A stretch of DNA of 64,000 bases from Combretum micranthum (lineage: Eukaryota; Streptophyta; Magnoliopsida; Myrtales; Combretaceae): assembly GCA_024138025.1 (NCBI GenBank), contig JAMXBD010003424.1, positions 56,603-120,602 of the forward strand, given 5' to 3'. The stretch's first letter is position 1. Each line of letters starts with the position of its first letter. A program made the position numbers and the translations under genes. Under the pieces are notes generated by a model. It was not told the origin of the DNA and searched no databases. It saw only the letters and a program-made list of their open reading frames with translations. Shown here in pieces: positions 47,531 to 58,246 of this stretch.

Positions 47531-48767
47531 TGGCTAGAAAGGTGATCTTAATGAAGTAGCTAGTAGACTTGAGAAAAGTGGTGGAAGAGAGAAGTCAACT
47601 CGAGAGATTCAATGCTTCAATGAAATGATGTTTGATTGTAACTTAACTAACATTGGATTTCATGGACAAAAGTATACTAGGTTTTGCATTTATTTGGGAG
47701 GAGTACGTGTGATTAGACAAAGGGTTAGCTATGCGGCTATGGATAAGGCAGTTTCCTAATACTTAAGTCATGATTTAGTAGCCGAAGGATCATATCACTC
47801 TTTTATTTTTGTTGATCTATTCTTGAGAGACAGACTAGTTACATGACTATTTTGATAAGAAATAAAATGGACTCGTAAATAAGGTTATATCGTGGAGAGG
47901 GTTTGAGGAGACCAAATGAGGAATCTTAGAAACTGAGAGCTTAATTTGATAATAGGAAGTAAACGTCACCATTGAAATGAAACGAGAAGCACAGAGGAGC
48001 CGTTTAGTAGACTGAGTGAGGTACAATATTTAGATGCGTTGATGCTGACACTTCAGAGAGAGAGAAGAACTTGATTTGCTGGGAGGAAATGTTTTGGTAT
48101 CAGTGATCACGTGGAATTGATTGCGATTAAGGGGGCTTCATTAAAAATTCTTCCACAGAACAACTTTAAAATAGTGGAGCTAGAAGTAAGATCTTAACGA
48201 TAAAAAATGCTAATGGAAGCTGGATTGGGGATGAAGGAGATATAGCCTTAGAATTCCTATAAATTTTATCAAAATCTTTTCACTACGCAAGGGAATTTAT
48301 AGATGAATGAAGTGCCAGATATTTGGAGTATTCAGCTCACTGGAAATCTTGAGGAGGATGGGGTCAAACAAGCAGTATCTTAACTAGGCTTAAAAATGCT
48401 CTAGGGCAGATTATTTTAATAAATGGGGTGGTTAGAATTATAATTTTTTTCACTTATGTGCTTTTCCTCCAAACCTTAATGTTCATCAGGGCCTATTTGG
48501 ATAGTTGGTTTGGTTTCATTTTCAAATTGAACCGATACATATATGATACCGATGAAAAATTAACAATTTTACTCACAAACTAACCTAACTAAATTGATGT
48601 TGATTTGATATTGATAAGTTGCCAATATAGATCTGATACAGATAAAAATCTTACAATTCAAATAGGCCCTTAATTCCAAAAACTTATCGTCCTGTTGAGA
48701 TGGCTTAATATCGTCATATTACTCAAATATTGAAAAATATATGAAATAAATTTTCGTGAAATCAAGG
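47530..48767 (+). pseudogene. LINE ORF2 fragment: endonuclease and start of reverse transcriptase
   Basis: The endonuclease domain begins GDLNEVASRLEKSGGREKST (47545 on), where GDFNE is usual. It continues FNEMMFDCNLTNIGFHGQKY, the target-cutting domain of plant L1-type LINEs. The linker near 48080-48290 (EEMFWYQ, then KNANGSWIGDEGDIALEFL) matches the segment before the polymerase. A MITE sits at 48489-48669. Beyond it the frame resumes LIPKTYRPVEMA and YRHITQILKNI, the start of the polymerase domain (usually PK..RP). It ends at 48767, where an LTR element inserted, and about 24 bp more may follow at 51659-51682. Multiple stops make it inactive. Confidence 0.65.
48489..48669. mobile_element. 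Tourist-like MITE nested in the LINE, 181 bp
   Basis: The ends GGGCCTATTTGGAT and ATTCAAATAGGCCC are a good inverted pair, followed by TTA at 48670-48672 and preceded by TCA, a likely mutated TTA. The LINE reading frame resumes directly after it, supporting insertion into the LINE. Confidence 0.75.
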
Positions 48768-49664
48768 TGATGAGGATCTGATAGCATCAACATTAGAGCT
48801 GATCAACTCCAAGTCCAACAATCAATTTCAAAGAGTTGCAGACCCATTGTTGTAGTTTCAATGAAAAAAACACGAGTCAAGCAAACCTATAAAATAGTTT
48901 GGGATACGAAGGATTAAAAACTTAAAAACTGAAGCTGCAAGAGACTGTGTGCCGGCCCAACACCGCCTACCTTCATTTAGTTTTTGTGTCTTTTTGAATT
49001 TCTATGTTTTAATAATGTAGGAATTAATTATAATTATGTTTTCAATTACGTTATCGATTACGTAATTGCCACAATTATGGGTTTTTTTTTCCAGTTATGT
49101 TATTAGTTGCGTAACTGCCACAATTATGTTTTTTCTTCAGTTACATAACTGCCATAATTATGTTTTTTAGTTACGATTATGTAACTGCCTTGTAATAAGC
49201 CTATATATATTAAGCTATAGAGATAAAAAATCAGATTACAGAATACATTTTTCATTGTGAAAAACAATTTGAGGAAATCCTTTCTCTTTGAGTTCTTTTG
49301 AGAACTTGGAATTTCTTCAAGAATTTGAATTCTTGTTGAGTTCATCATTATACCAAGGTTCTAGGTCGATATATCCAACAGGGTCGCGATTATCATATCA
49401 AGATTCTTTAGGTTACTCAACCATAGGGTCGAGGTCAATTCCATCTTATTATACCAAGGTTTTAGATCGGTATATCCAATAGGGTCGAGATTATTATATC
49501 AAGGTTCTTTGGGTTACTCAATCATAGGGTTGAGGTCAATTCCATCTTATCATACCAAGGTTCGTGGAGTTCCAGATCTAGATCAGAATATTTCATTGGG
49601 TTAAGGTCCGCCTTCTTGATTCTTAGAGCCCGGGAAATTCAAGATCCGTGCCAAGCACGCATCA
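48768..49664 (+). repeat. 5' LTR of the protease-only gypsy element
   Basis: It contains a ttacgt(a)actgcc-type repeat near 49035-49190 and, at 49351-49560, just over two copies of a 101-bp unit starting taccaaggtt. These keep a frame open (MSSFENLEFLQEFEFLLSSS) that is not a gene. Confidence 0.9.
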
Positions 49665-49667
49665 GAT

Positions 49668-49679
49668 TGGTATAAGAGC
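49668..49679 (+). other. primer-binding site of the protease-only element
   Basis: TGGTATAAGAGC lies three bases after the 5' LTR, two changes from the tRNA-Met consensus. Confidence 0.8.
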
Positions 49680-49948
49680 TTTAGGTTTTCTAAGAATCCA
49701 TATCCAGTTCGATTAGAGGTAACTCGAGTTGTTCATATCTTCGATTGTCTTTTGAAAAAAAAAAAAGAAAAGAAAGAATTTGGATAAAAAAAATTTTGTG
49801 TTTTTTTTTTTTAGGGTTAGATTAGAGATTGATTAAATTTTGAGGAAGAAAAAGATTTGATTTTAATTTGTCTATTTAGGGTTTTTTGGTGAAATTTGTG
49901 GTTTCTAAATCTAGGGTTTGAGTAAAAAAAAAAAAGGGGGGGGGGGGT

Positions 49949-50365
49949 GTGAAATTAAGAGTGGATTCAAATATGTTGAGGATGGATGTTGATGAGATTT
50001 CAGGTGACCCTAAATTTTATTTTAGATGTAGTGTGAGTAATAGTGATAAGGGATGTAGTGTGAGAATTGACAGTGGATGTTGTGCAAATTTTCTTAGCAC
50101 TTTGTTAGTGGAAAAGTTAAATTTGGAAACTTTGAAGCATCAAACACCTTACAAATTACAATTATCAAAAGGGTGTGAAGAAATTCAAGTGACTGAGCAG
50201 GTTCTATTTTCTTTTTATATTGAAAAGTACTATGATGAAGTATTGTTTGATGTGATACCAATGGAATCTTGTCATATTCTTTTGGGTCATCCATGGCATT
50301 TTGATAGGAAAGCCAAATATGATGAAAACAAGGATCGCTATTCTTTGGTTTTAAACAAAAGGTGA
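49949..50365 (+). CDS. retropepsin (aspartic protease) fragment of a gypsy pol
   Basis: An open frame of about 138 codons. Residues 28-48 read RCSVSNSDKGCSVRIDSGCC; DSG is the likely active-site triad. LVEKLNLETLKHQTPYKLQL and VIPMESCHILLGHPWHFDRK (residues ~103-122) complete the retropepsin-like domain as found in plant gypsy polyproteins. The first residues from the annotated start are not gag-like, and upstream a run of 12 A and 12 G (49924-49947) breaks any longer frame. The enzyme would cut the polyprotein. Here the rest of pol is missing, so it is an orphan domain. Homologous sequence lies on the minus strand near 57650-57940. Confidence 0.75.
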   Translation: MKLRVDSNMLRMDVDEISGDPKFYFRCSVSNSDKGCSVRIDSGCCANFLSTLLVEKLNLETLKHQTPYKLQLSKGCEEIQVTEQVLFSFYIEKYYDEVLFDVIPMESCHILLGHPWHFDRKAKYDENKDRYSLVLNKR

Positions 50366-50805
50366 TTGAATTTAGTACCCCTCAATCCATTGGAAGTTTA
50401 TAAGGATCAGTTGAAGGTATCGAAGCAATTCAGAGAAAGAGAAAAAGAAAAGAATACTCAAGAAAAGAATGAGAAAAATGAAAAGAATGAAAGTGAAGAA
50501 AGAATGAGATTGAAGAAGAAAAGGAGATAACAAATCTGAGAGCAATGAGAGAAAAGAAATTGAGTGTGAAACACAAACACTTGAGAGTGATCTGGATAAA
50601 AAAAGAGAATATATTTGTTTTTCCACTAATGATTTTACCGTTCTTTTCCAAGTGAGATTGTTTCATCATTATAGGAAGTCAAGGAATTGTGTCCCTGGAA
50701 AATTCCAGATGAGATTAATCATCAAATTGATTTCCTCCCTAGATTCATTTTGAAAGAATCCAAGAACGAAGATTCGAGGACGAATCTTTTCAAAGAAGGA
50801 GGGAA
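50366..50805 (+). pseudogene. pol linker joined to the pol C-terminus by internal deletion
   Basis: After the protease a Lys/Glu-rich stretch (KQFREREKEKNTQEKNEKNE) leads, through stops, to IPDEINHQIDFLP near 50700, the linker normally placed before reverse transcriptase (HQIDF). It is followed at once by FILKESKNEDSRTNLFKEGG, the normal end of the whole polyprotein. Reverse transcriptase, RNase H and integrase are therefore missing as one precise block. Confidence 0.65.
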
Positions 50806-51658
50806 TGATGAGGATCTGATAGCATCAACATTAGAGCTGATCAACTCCAAGTCCAACAATCAATTTCAAAGAGTTGGAGACCCATTGATTGTATTTTCAA
50901 TGAAAAAAACACGAGTCAAGCAAACCTATAAAATAGTTTGGGATACGAAGGATTAAAAACTTGAAAAATTGAAGCTGCAAGAGACTGTATGCCGGCCCAA
51001 CACCGCTTGCCTTCATTTAGTTTTTGTGTCTTTTTGAATTTCTATGTTTTAATAATGTAGGAATTAATTATAATTATGTTTTCAGTTACGTTATCAATTA
51101 CGTAATTGCCACAATTATGGGTTTTTTCTTCAGTTACATAACTGCCATAATTATGTTTTTTAGTTACGATTATGTAACTGCCTTGTAATAAGCCTATATA
51201 TTAAGGCTAGTATGAGAGATAGAAAATCATATTACAGAATATATTTTTCATTGTGAAATATAATTTGAGAGAAATCCTTTCTCTTTGAGTTCTTTTGAGA
51301 ACTTGGAATTTCTTCAAGAATTTGAATTCTTGTTGAGTTCATCATTATACCAAGGTTCTAGGTTGGTATATCCAACAGGGTCGCGATTATCATATCAAGA
51401 TTCTTTGAGTTACTCAACCATAGGGTCGAGGTCAATTCCATCTTATTATACCAAGGTTCTAGATCGGTATATCCAATAGGGTCGAGATTATTATATCAAG
51501 ATTCTTTGGGTTACTCAATCATAGGGTCGAGGTCAATTCCATCTTATCATACCAAGGTTCGTGAGTTTCAATCTAGATCAGAATATTCATTCGAGTCAAG
51601 GTCCACCTTCTTGATTCTTAGAGTCCGGAAATTCAAGATCCGTGCCGAGCACGCATCA
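50806..51658 (+). repeat. 3' LTR of the protease-only gypsy element
   Basis: Partner of 48768-49664, including the 101-bp repeat (51349-51560). It lacks about 60 bp in the ttacgtaa region. Confidence 0.9.
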
Positions 51659-51682
51659 CAAGGCGTTACCAATATTACATAT

Positions 51683-51801
51683 TGTTAAGAGTATTACTTA
51701 GTCTATGAGGTAGTCTTGTAATTTTGTATTTACATTTATATATACACTATTGTGTTAGGGTGTGATTAATCTTAGCACAATTTTGCTAATCAAACTTAAC
51801 A
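51683..51801 (+). repeat. short copia-like LTR, 119 bp
   Basis: It begins TGTTAAGAG and ends CTTAACA, an inverted pair. It is directly followed by TACTATCAGAGCAG, close to the tRNA-Met primer site, as expected of a 5' LTR. No second copy was found in the window. Confidence 0.55.
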
Positions 51802-51916
51802 TACTATCAGAGCAGGAAATCATTAGTTTAAAACCCTTTGCACTTATCTCAACCCCATTTAATTATGTAATCCAATTGATGGAACCTGGTCAAACTCTTG
51901 ATCCACAAGTGAAGAA

Positions 51917-52001
51917 GAGTGTTATGGAATAAATATAATAGTCCACATCATATCTACAAATTTAAACTTTTAGATTAGATGATTGTGGTGCTAACCTTAA
52001 T
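51917..52001 (+). repeat. 85-bp TRIM-like LTR in front of the copia remnant
   Basis: Starting TGTTATGGAATAAATATAAT and ending GGTGCTAACCTTAATA, it is the same family as the repeats at 46528 and 46714 in opposite orientation. A purine tract (CACAAGTGAAGAAGAG) precedes it and TAGTATCAGAGC follows it as a primer-like site. Confidence 0.65.
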
Positions 52002-52139
52002 ATAGTATCAGAGCATGATTAACTTGCAAACCACCCAGCACCGTTGAACAGAAAACCCTCCCGCCACCATAAATTTTCATAAATTCTAAGTCTGTATGCT
52101 ATTCTACATGGATTCAGCACTTATTACTACTACTTGCTT

Positions 52140-53030
52140 TGCTATCAAACTAGATCCAATAGAGATGCGTTGTTGGTTGGTCATCTATCTTTAAAGATTC
52201 TTTGTCTTATGTGTCCTAATCTACACTCTTGTACTAGTCTTCAACATCAATCTAGATAGTTAGGTAAAAGAGTTATGTTTCATTTAGTCTAAGAGTCAAT
52301 AAGCAAGCTATAGCTCTCTTTATTCCAGTTCATTGTGATGTATGAGGACTAGTTGTGTTAATTCTCTTTGCAATTTCAAGTATTTTGTTATATGCATTTT
52401 TGATTACTTAAGAATGACATGGTTATATTTGATGAAAAACCGTTCTAAGTTATTTGATTTATTTTGTGCATTTCATTATGAAATTATGAACCGATTTAAT
52501 ATTTCAATTCGAGTTTTGCATATGGATAATGCCACAGAGTACATGTCTAGCGCCTTTCATTCATAGATGCAATAACATGGCATTATTCATCAAACTTCAT
52601 GTCCTTATACTCCATAACAAAATGGAGTTATTGAATGTAAGAACCGATATCTCATTGAAATTGCTAGGACATTGTTGGTTCACATGAGTGTGCCTACACA
52701 ATTTTGAGTGGATGTCGTTCTTACTACATGTTTTCTCATAAATGGAATGCGATCTATAGTACATGGTAAAGTTCCGTTGCACCTTCTTTATCCTGATCAA
52801 TTGCTTTTTCCATTGCTTCCTCGAGTCTTTAATTGCTTGTTTTTTTTCTATCAAGTGTCTCCAAGGATCGAAAAGCTTGACATTCGGTTAGTTCGTCGTA
52901 TTTTCCTTGGCTACTCTCGTAGTCAAAATTGGTATAGGTGTTATTCCCCAAAACATCATAAGTTTTATGTTTCTCTTGATGTAACTTTTTTTCAGTCATC
53001 TCCATATTTTTCCACATGTCTTCATTTTTT
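52140..53030 (+). pseudogene. copia integrase remnant
   Basis: The stretch encodes a Ty1/copia integrase. The pre-integrase segment near 52175 reads LSLKILCLMCPN. The core has HCDV (first Asp, about 52332), then VLHMDNATEYMSSAFHS (second Asp, about 52520) and NGVIECKNRYLIEIARTLL (Glu, about 52635). The C-terminal part follows (GKVPLHLLYPDQL, RRIFLGYSRSQNWYRCYSPK, FYVSLDVTFFQSSPYF). Stops at 52566 and 52605 and others interrupt it. Gag and protease are absent upstream, where only about 140 bp separate it from the primer-like site. The Glu-containing motif order and HKFYVSLDVTFF-type ending are diagnostic for copia. Confidence 0.85.
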
Positions 53031-53085
53031 AGAAATGAGTCTCCTATATAGTGCTCACCCTTTATGTTGTGAAAATGTGAAACTG

Positions 53086-54265
53086 CACTAGAGAATCTCG
53101 GGGGTGGGGGTGGGTGGGAGGGGATGAATTGAATATTTTTCCTAAAAGGCTCAAAAACTAATTCTAATGCAATAGATCAAATTTAACTTTAATAGCAGTG
53201 GATAATACACAGTAGATTATAATATGAAATATGAAAGAGATAGAGATAGAAAAAGAAAATTTGAGTCCAGATTTCACATGAAGTTTGACCCACTTCCTAC
53301 TCTCCATAATCTACCAATACATTCAATTAAGGACTTCACCATCTCTTTATTAATCACTAAATAAATACGCTCAAGCTGACTAATACATCGCTTTTACAAC
53401 ACTTAGGAAATAAAATATTTCATTTCTCTCTTTAGATGCTTAGAGATAAATAGGACATAAAAGAATAGGGTACTAAAATATTTTTTTTCTTTCCAAATAT
53501 TTACAAATTAATGAGTAAGAGAACAAGAAAATTAATGATTTTTTTGTCTGCAAATAAAAGCTCTTTTTTACTTTTGCATTCTCTTTTTTCGAATCTCCCA
53601 AGGACAAAGTATTTATAGCCTTCAAAAATTCAAATGTCTATTAGAGTAACGTCTTTAAGTTGTCAAGCATTAAATGTACTTTAACGACTCTTTTTGCCAC
53701 ATCAGCTCATTTATTTAAACTGTCGCCTAATGCTTGTCATCCTACAAAGTGTCGTACCTTCTTTTTAGCATTCAACCAAGTCTTTGCTCATGTAGACTTC
53801 ATCAAGCATTAAATTCAAACTTGTGCCTTGGACTTGACGCTCGATAGATGCTGTACTTCTTTGATATTATTGAGTCTTAGATTTTGAACTTGTTGTACCT
53901 TGAACAATGGACTCGTCAATCCGTCGACGAATCCGAGACAAAGGTTATGCATTTTTTAACTTGTCGCACTTTAGATTTTGAGCTTGTCGCACCTTGACTG
54001 ATTGACTCATCGAGCCCTCAACGTGACCCTCGACTAATAACTTTGCATTTTGGGCTTGTCGAGCTTTGGTCTTGAGTTTGTTATGCCTTAGTGAATGAAG
54101 CAATCTAGCTCTCAACTTGACCCTCGATCAAGACTATTCATCACTAATTTGTTTATACTAAAACCTGCACATTCTCCACAAAACACACAACATATACATA
54201 TATATTCTAGCATATTATACATCATATTGCTTGATTAATTAAGTGTAATTTACCATAATTGAACA
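53086..54265. other. insert between copia integrase and reverse transcriptase
   Basis: No coding domain is seen, whereas the flanks are consecutive parts of one copia pol. The insert starts with a G-rich block at 53100-53123. It ends with a degenerate repeat (53870-54130) of cttgtcgcac, ccttgact, cctcgact-type phrases followed by acacaacatatacat. Such an order is reminiscent of a copia LTR or a non-autonomous element, but no target duplication was found. Confidence 0.45.
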
Positions 54266-54269
54266 GTTA

Positions 54270-55083
54270 ATTATGCATTATATTGTATCATCAAAATCCA
54301 TATTGACATACAAGCTCAACATGTTGCCTTTATTGTCTTATGATAACTCAATTTGGCTTATCATAGTGCCTCCAATACCATCACATCCTGAGAGAGTGCT
54401 TCCACTACCTTACCATCTTCTCAAGGGTTTCCTCATCTTAATTAGCTGGATATGTGGGTTTATGTTTGTTGACAACATACTAGCCCATAGGAATCTTTGT
54501 CTCGACCAACTCCTCCACTAGTCCCAAATCCTCCTTCACCTGATCTGATCTTTCCATTGCCTTAAGAAAGGGTAAGCACTCTATTCATCCATCTATTCAT
54601 TACCCTCTTTATAATGTTCTTACATATTCTTTCTCTCTCCATCTTATGCCTCTTTTCTTATCATTATCTATTATTTCCACTCCAAACTCTGTTTCAGAAG
54701 CCTTAGCTCATCCTGGTTGGCTTGTTGTTATGCAAGCAAGAAATGTCTGCTCTTTATGACAATAACACATGGGATCCTGTGTCTCTTTTCAATAGTAAAT
54801 CTACGGTTAGACATTGATGAATATTCTCTATAAAAGTCTTGCTTAATGGTATTGTTGATCGATTGAAGGCATGTCTAGTTGCTAAAGATTATACTCAAAT
54901 CTATGGTATTGATTATTAGGACACTTTTTCACCAGTAGCTAAAATAACCATTGTTCATCTTCTCATATCAATTGCTGCTACTTATCATTGGCCTTTGCAT
55001 CAATTAGATATTAAAAATTCCTTCCTCCCTGGTGATCTTGAGGAAGAGGTATATATGGAACAACCACTTGGTTTTGTTATTCA
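54270..55083 (+). pseudogene. copia reverse transcriptase N-terminal remnant
   Basis: After a linker with proline-rich text, 54690-54790 encodes SEALAHPGWLVVMQA and SALYDNNTWDPV in broken frames, the standard entry to copia reverse transcriptase. It continues at 54880-55080: [43 protein letters not shown] and [12 protein letters not shown]. The first polymerase Asp is in QLDIKN. The frame is cut at 55083 by the third Tekay-type LTR. Its continuation is not found before the end of the window. Confidence 0.8.
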
Positions 55084-57027
55084 TGTCATGTCCTAAGGGT
55101 TATCCTAGTATCAAGTTATTGTGAAGCACATTAATGTCCTTAGTTAACCATAAAATCTTCTTATTGAAACATCAAAGTGAATCACAATTACTAGATCTAC
55201 TAAATTACTCCAAGGAAGGTGACATGAAAACAGGATCGATGTTGCTTTGATAAGAAATATGTCACATTGCAAATTAAATAGTATTATGCTTCACTATTAG
55301 TCATTACTTATTACAAACCAAGTCTCAAGATGACAATGATGACAAAAGATAATTAAATATAGTAAATTATATTCTATTCCTTAAGCTCTTCACTCCTGGC
55401 TCCAATCCTTAGCTTTATAACTCATACCTGCAAAAAGTCCTATATGGCAGCTAAGGACTTCCCTAGAACCTTGAAATATTTTTAAGGGGGTGACCAAAAC
55501 AACAACTCAGTAAAGTAATCAAATCGTGTCCTATATCAAGAAATAATAAGAAAGTTTGATTAGCAAGTATATGCATTGCAACACTCAACCATATGAAACA
55601 CATATAAGTTTGGATAATCATAATCCTAACATGATGTAGATTTATGCCCTCTTATTGGGGTTATCAATATCCATTCTTGGGTTAACCATGCATATGAGAG
55701 ACTAACAACCAAGGAAAGGAGGAATACGTGCATGCATTTACTTAATACTTTAAAATAATTTAAGTGATCTCAACTTACCTTTGAACTTAGAAACCCCACT
55801 AAGTGTTAACGACCTTCATGTCAATACCATAGGTGATGTTCCTTTGGACACCAAATAATGTCCATGGAAATGAACAAAAATAAATGTAACCTTGAGTAAA
55901 ACTAGGAATATCGCATCTAGAAGCATCGAGTAAATCCATAAAACTGAAGTGTCAACATGTAGTAGGATAAACTAAAAAATAATGAAAATATGCAAATCAT
56001 CCAATGCATGATAGTTTGTTATAAGGTTTGATAGTTTTAGGTCTGGTTATTAAGGTGATCACTTAAATCATAGATATTTAATAAGAATATCAAAATAAAT
56101 ATTAATAAGCAAAAAGTTTTCACTTTTAACATAGTAATTTAGCAATCAATACAATCATCAAACATCACATAACCCCATATCCCCGCATACAATTCCATTT
56201 TCATTATTTTTATATTTAGTGTCACTAGATTACTAACACAAATAATGAGATAGATCTAAATTACTCACTTGTTCATTTTAATCACTCATTGTAATAGTCG
56301 GTTGGGAAGTTAGAAAATTGGTCTATGTCCCCTATAATAAGATAATGATAACAACATTATTATTATAGAGAAAATTGAATATATTTACCTATTTATGCCT
56401 ATGTGTCATAAATTTAGGTTTTACCAAACTTATTGTCATTTTCTTGTTTCTAATCCTATTTTAGCACTTAAATAGTCATTTTGAAGTTGATGAAGACTAC
56501 ATTATCATAATTTGTCTAATTTAATCAATAGTGTTCGTATAAACTTATTTTTTAGAAAAGTACCCTCAATGACTTTAAATGCTAATTTTCATCACTCAAT
56601 CTTAAAATAAGCATAATATACTCATTTTAACTCAGTTTTAATCATATGAATATTGCATACTTTTCAATCATTAACTTAAAAATTACATAAGATTATTTTT
56701 ATTCCTCATACCTTAGGAATCGGGGAAGTATGCATATATGCTTATAGAGTATATCTAGCTCATTTGCATGATTTTTCTAATAATTACTTTGCTCTTAACA
56801 CTATACATAGTCGAATGCTCCTATAAGATATTACCTATTCATTTTATTCCTATTTGTTTAGGCACTTACATAAGCTCAATTCTTGAGTAGTGTTAATTAA
56901 TTCTTTCCATACTATATGTCAAATTAAATTTATCATTCTTCATAGCTTAAATGAGCTGAGACATATACATATATCTTTATATATTTCATTTTTCTTTTTA
57001 GTTTTAATCTAACAATTTATCACTAAA

Positions 57028-57636
57028 TGATATGGCGTAGAGAATCCACATAATTTTGTAGATCTAGTGCTTTGTTGCAATTTAGGGTTTATAATATGTT
57101 TTTAGGTTTTTGTGATTTATAAAAACTAAAATTATAAGGGGTATGGACAATCAATCCTTAGATATGATGGACCAAAGATATAATTGAACTAGTTGTTCCA
57201 ATTAATCGATATTATGTATGATAAAAAGAAATAATAAAGAATAATTTTGAAAAGAAAACTCAATCTTATTCAAGAAGTCAATTCGTCGCAAAGGAAAATA
57301 TAATGTTCATGAGGGAAAAAACAAGCATAAAGTTGTTAAACATATCACTAATAACCCTTTTATACTCCCACAAGTTAGGTAAGGGCAAATATGGTAAACT
57401 ATAAGATAAATAAATAAAATAGGAAACAAAAGCTTTAAACAATGCAAAAACAGGGGTAGGTATCATCCTATTGATTATAGTCGTGACTTGGGCCATGATC
57501 CCCTTAGACTAAAAATTCTACTTTGCAAACAATTAGTTGCGGTTACAATTTGCCCAGTTACGGTCAATGTCATGGGCATGATGATGCTTGTTATCTCTTC
57601 TGATCTCCAATTCTTCTAATGATGACGCGATAACGT
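57028..57636 (-). repeat. truncated 3' LTR of the antisense gypsy relic
   Basis: It matches 59639 to about 60275. The frame at 57533-57937 on the minus strand crosses from protease into this LTR. Confidence 0.7.
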
Positions 57637-57937
57637 TCTTGATATCTTGAAAAGATAAATAACTCTTTATATCCAAATTATGTCCCACATGTAACAAGTA
57701 CTTTGTGTGCCTACCAACATGTTTCCTTTCATTTGCCTTGGGTGCCAACAACAATGATTCTTTCTTCTTAGGAGGATTCAATTCCTTATGTATTTGTCTC
57801 ATAACTTTAGGCATCATAGGAAACAATTTAGTTCTTATTCCATGGAACAAAACAAAATAAGTGTTATACTTACCATTGTGGTTCACATCTTGATAAAACA
57901 ACCACGAATGTCCTGGCAAGATATGGGATGCATTCAT
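57560..57937 (-). pseudogene. protease C-terminal part of the antisense gypsy relic
   Basis: On the minus strand, MNASHILPGHSWLFYQDVNH and GKYNTYFVLFHGIRTKLFPM match the end of plant gypsy retropepsin (usually MNASHILLGRPWQF). The downstream text KELNPPKKKESLLLAPKANE is the usual linker. The active-site part is missing or decayed upstream. The same domain occurs in sense orientation at 49949-50365, but the two differ clearly and belong to different families. Confidence 0.65.
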
Positions 57938-58246
57938 AGGTACTACATCACAAAGAACCTCATCAATGTAATGACCAGGAAAAGAAATAGGAACTAATAT
58001 CGCCTAGTGACATGACCAGATCCTTTGCCACTAAGCCAGTGTAACTGATATGGTTGTGGATGGGGAGTGGTTGAAAGTTGTAATTTCTCTACAAGTGCCA
58101 TTGTTGCAATATTAGTGCAACTAGCCAAGCCAATGATGGCTACCTAAGTAGCCCGCTTCACTAAGAACTTGATATAAAATATATATTCTCCTGCTATTTG
58201 TGATCAAGCTCTAGTGTCACACTCAAACTCCTACTCAACACACCAT

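Larger units (their letters stand above)
48768..51658 (+). mobile_element. protease-only gypsy deletion derivative, 2.9 kb
   Basis: LTRs of 897 and 853 bp start TGATGAGGATCTGATAGC and end GCACGCATCA. The 5-bp duplication CAAGG flanks the element (48763-48767 and 51659-51663). A primer site TGGTATAAGAGC follows the 5' LTR and AAGAAGGAGGGAA precedes the 3' LTR. The interior is only 1.14 kb and holds the retropepsin and the extreme end of pol. The LTRs are much alike apart from one indel of about 60 bp, so this is one of the youngest insertions here. It cut the LINE fragment. Confidence 0.9.

Noticed and set aside
49288..49482. 64-codon frame repeated at 51285-51479, which could suggest a conserved gene
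   Set aside because: It is duplicated because it lies in both LTRs of one element and is kept open by a tandem repeat.
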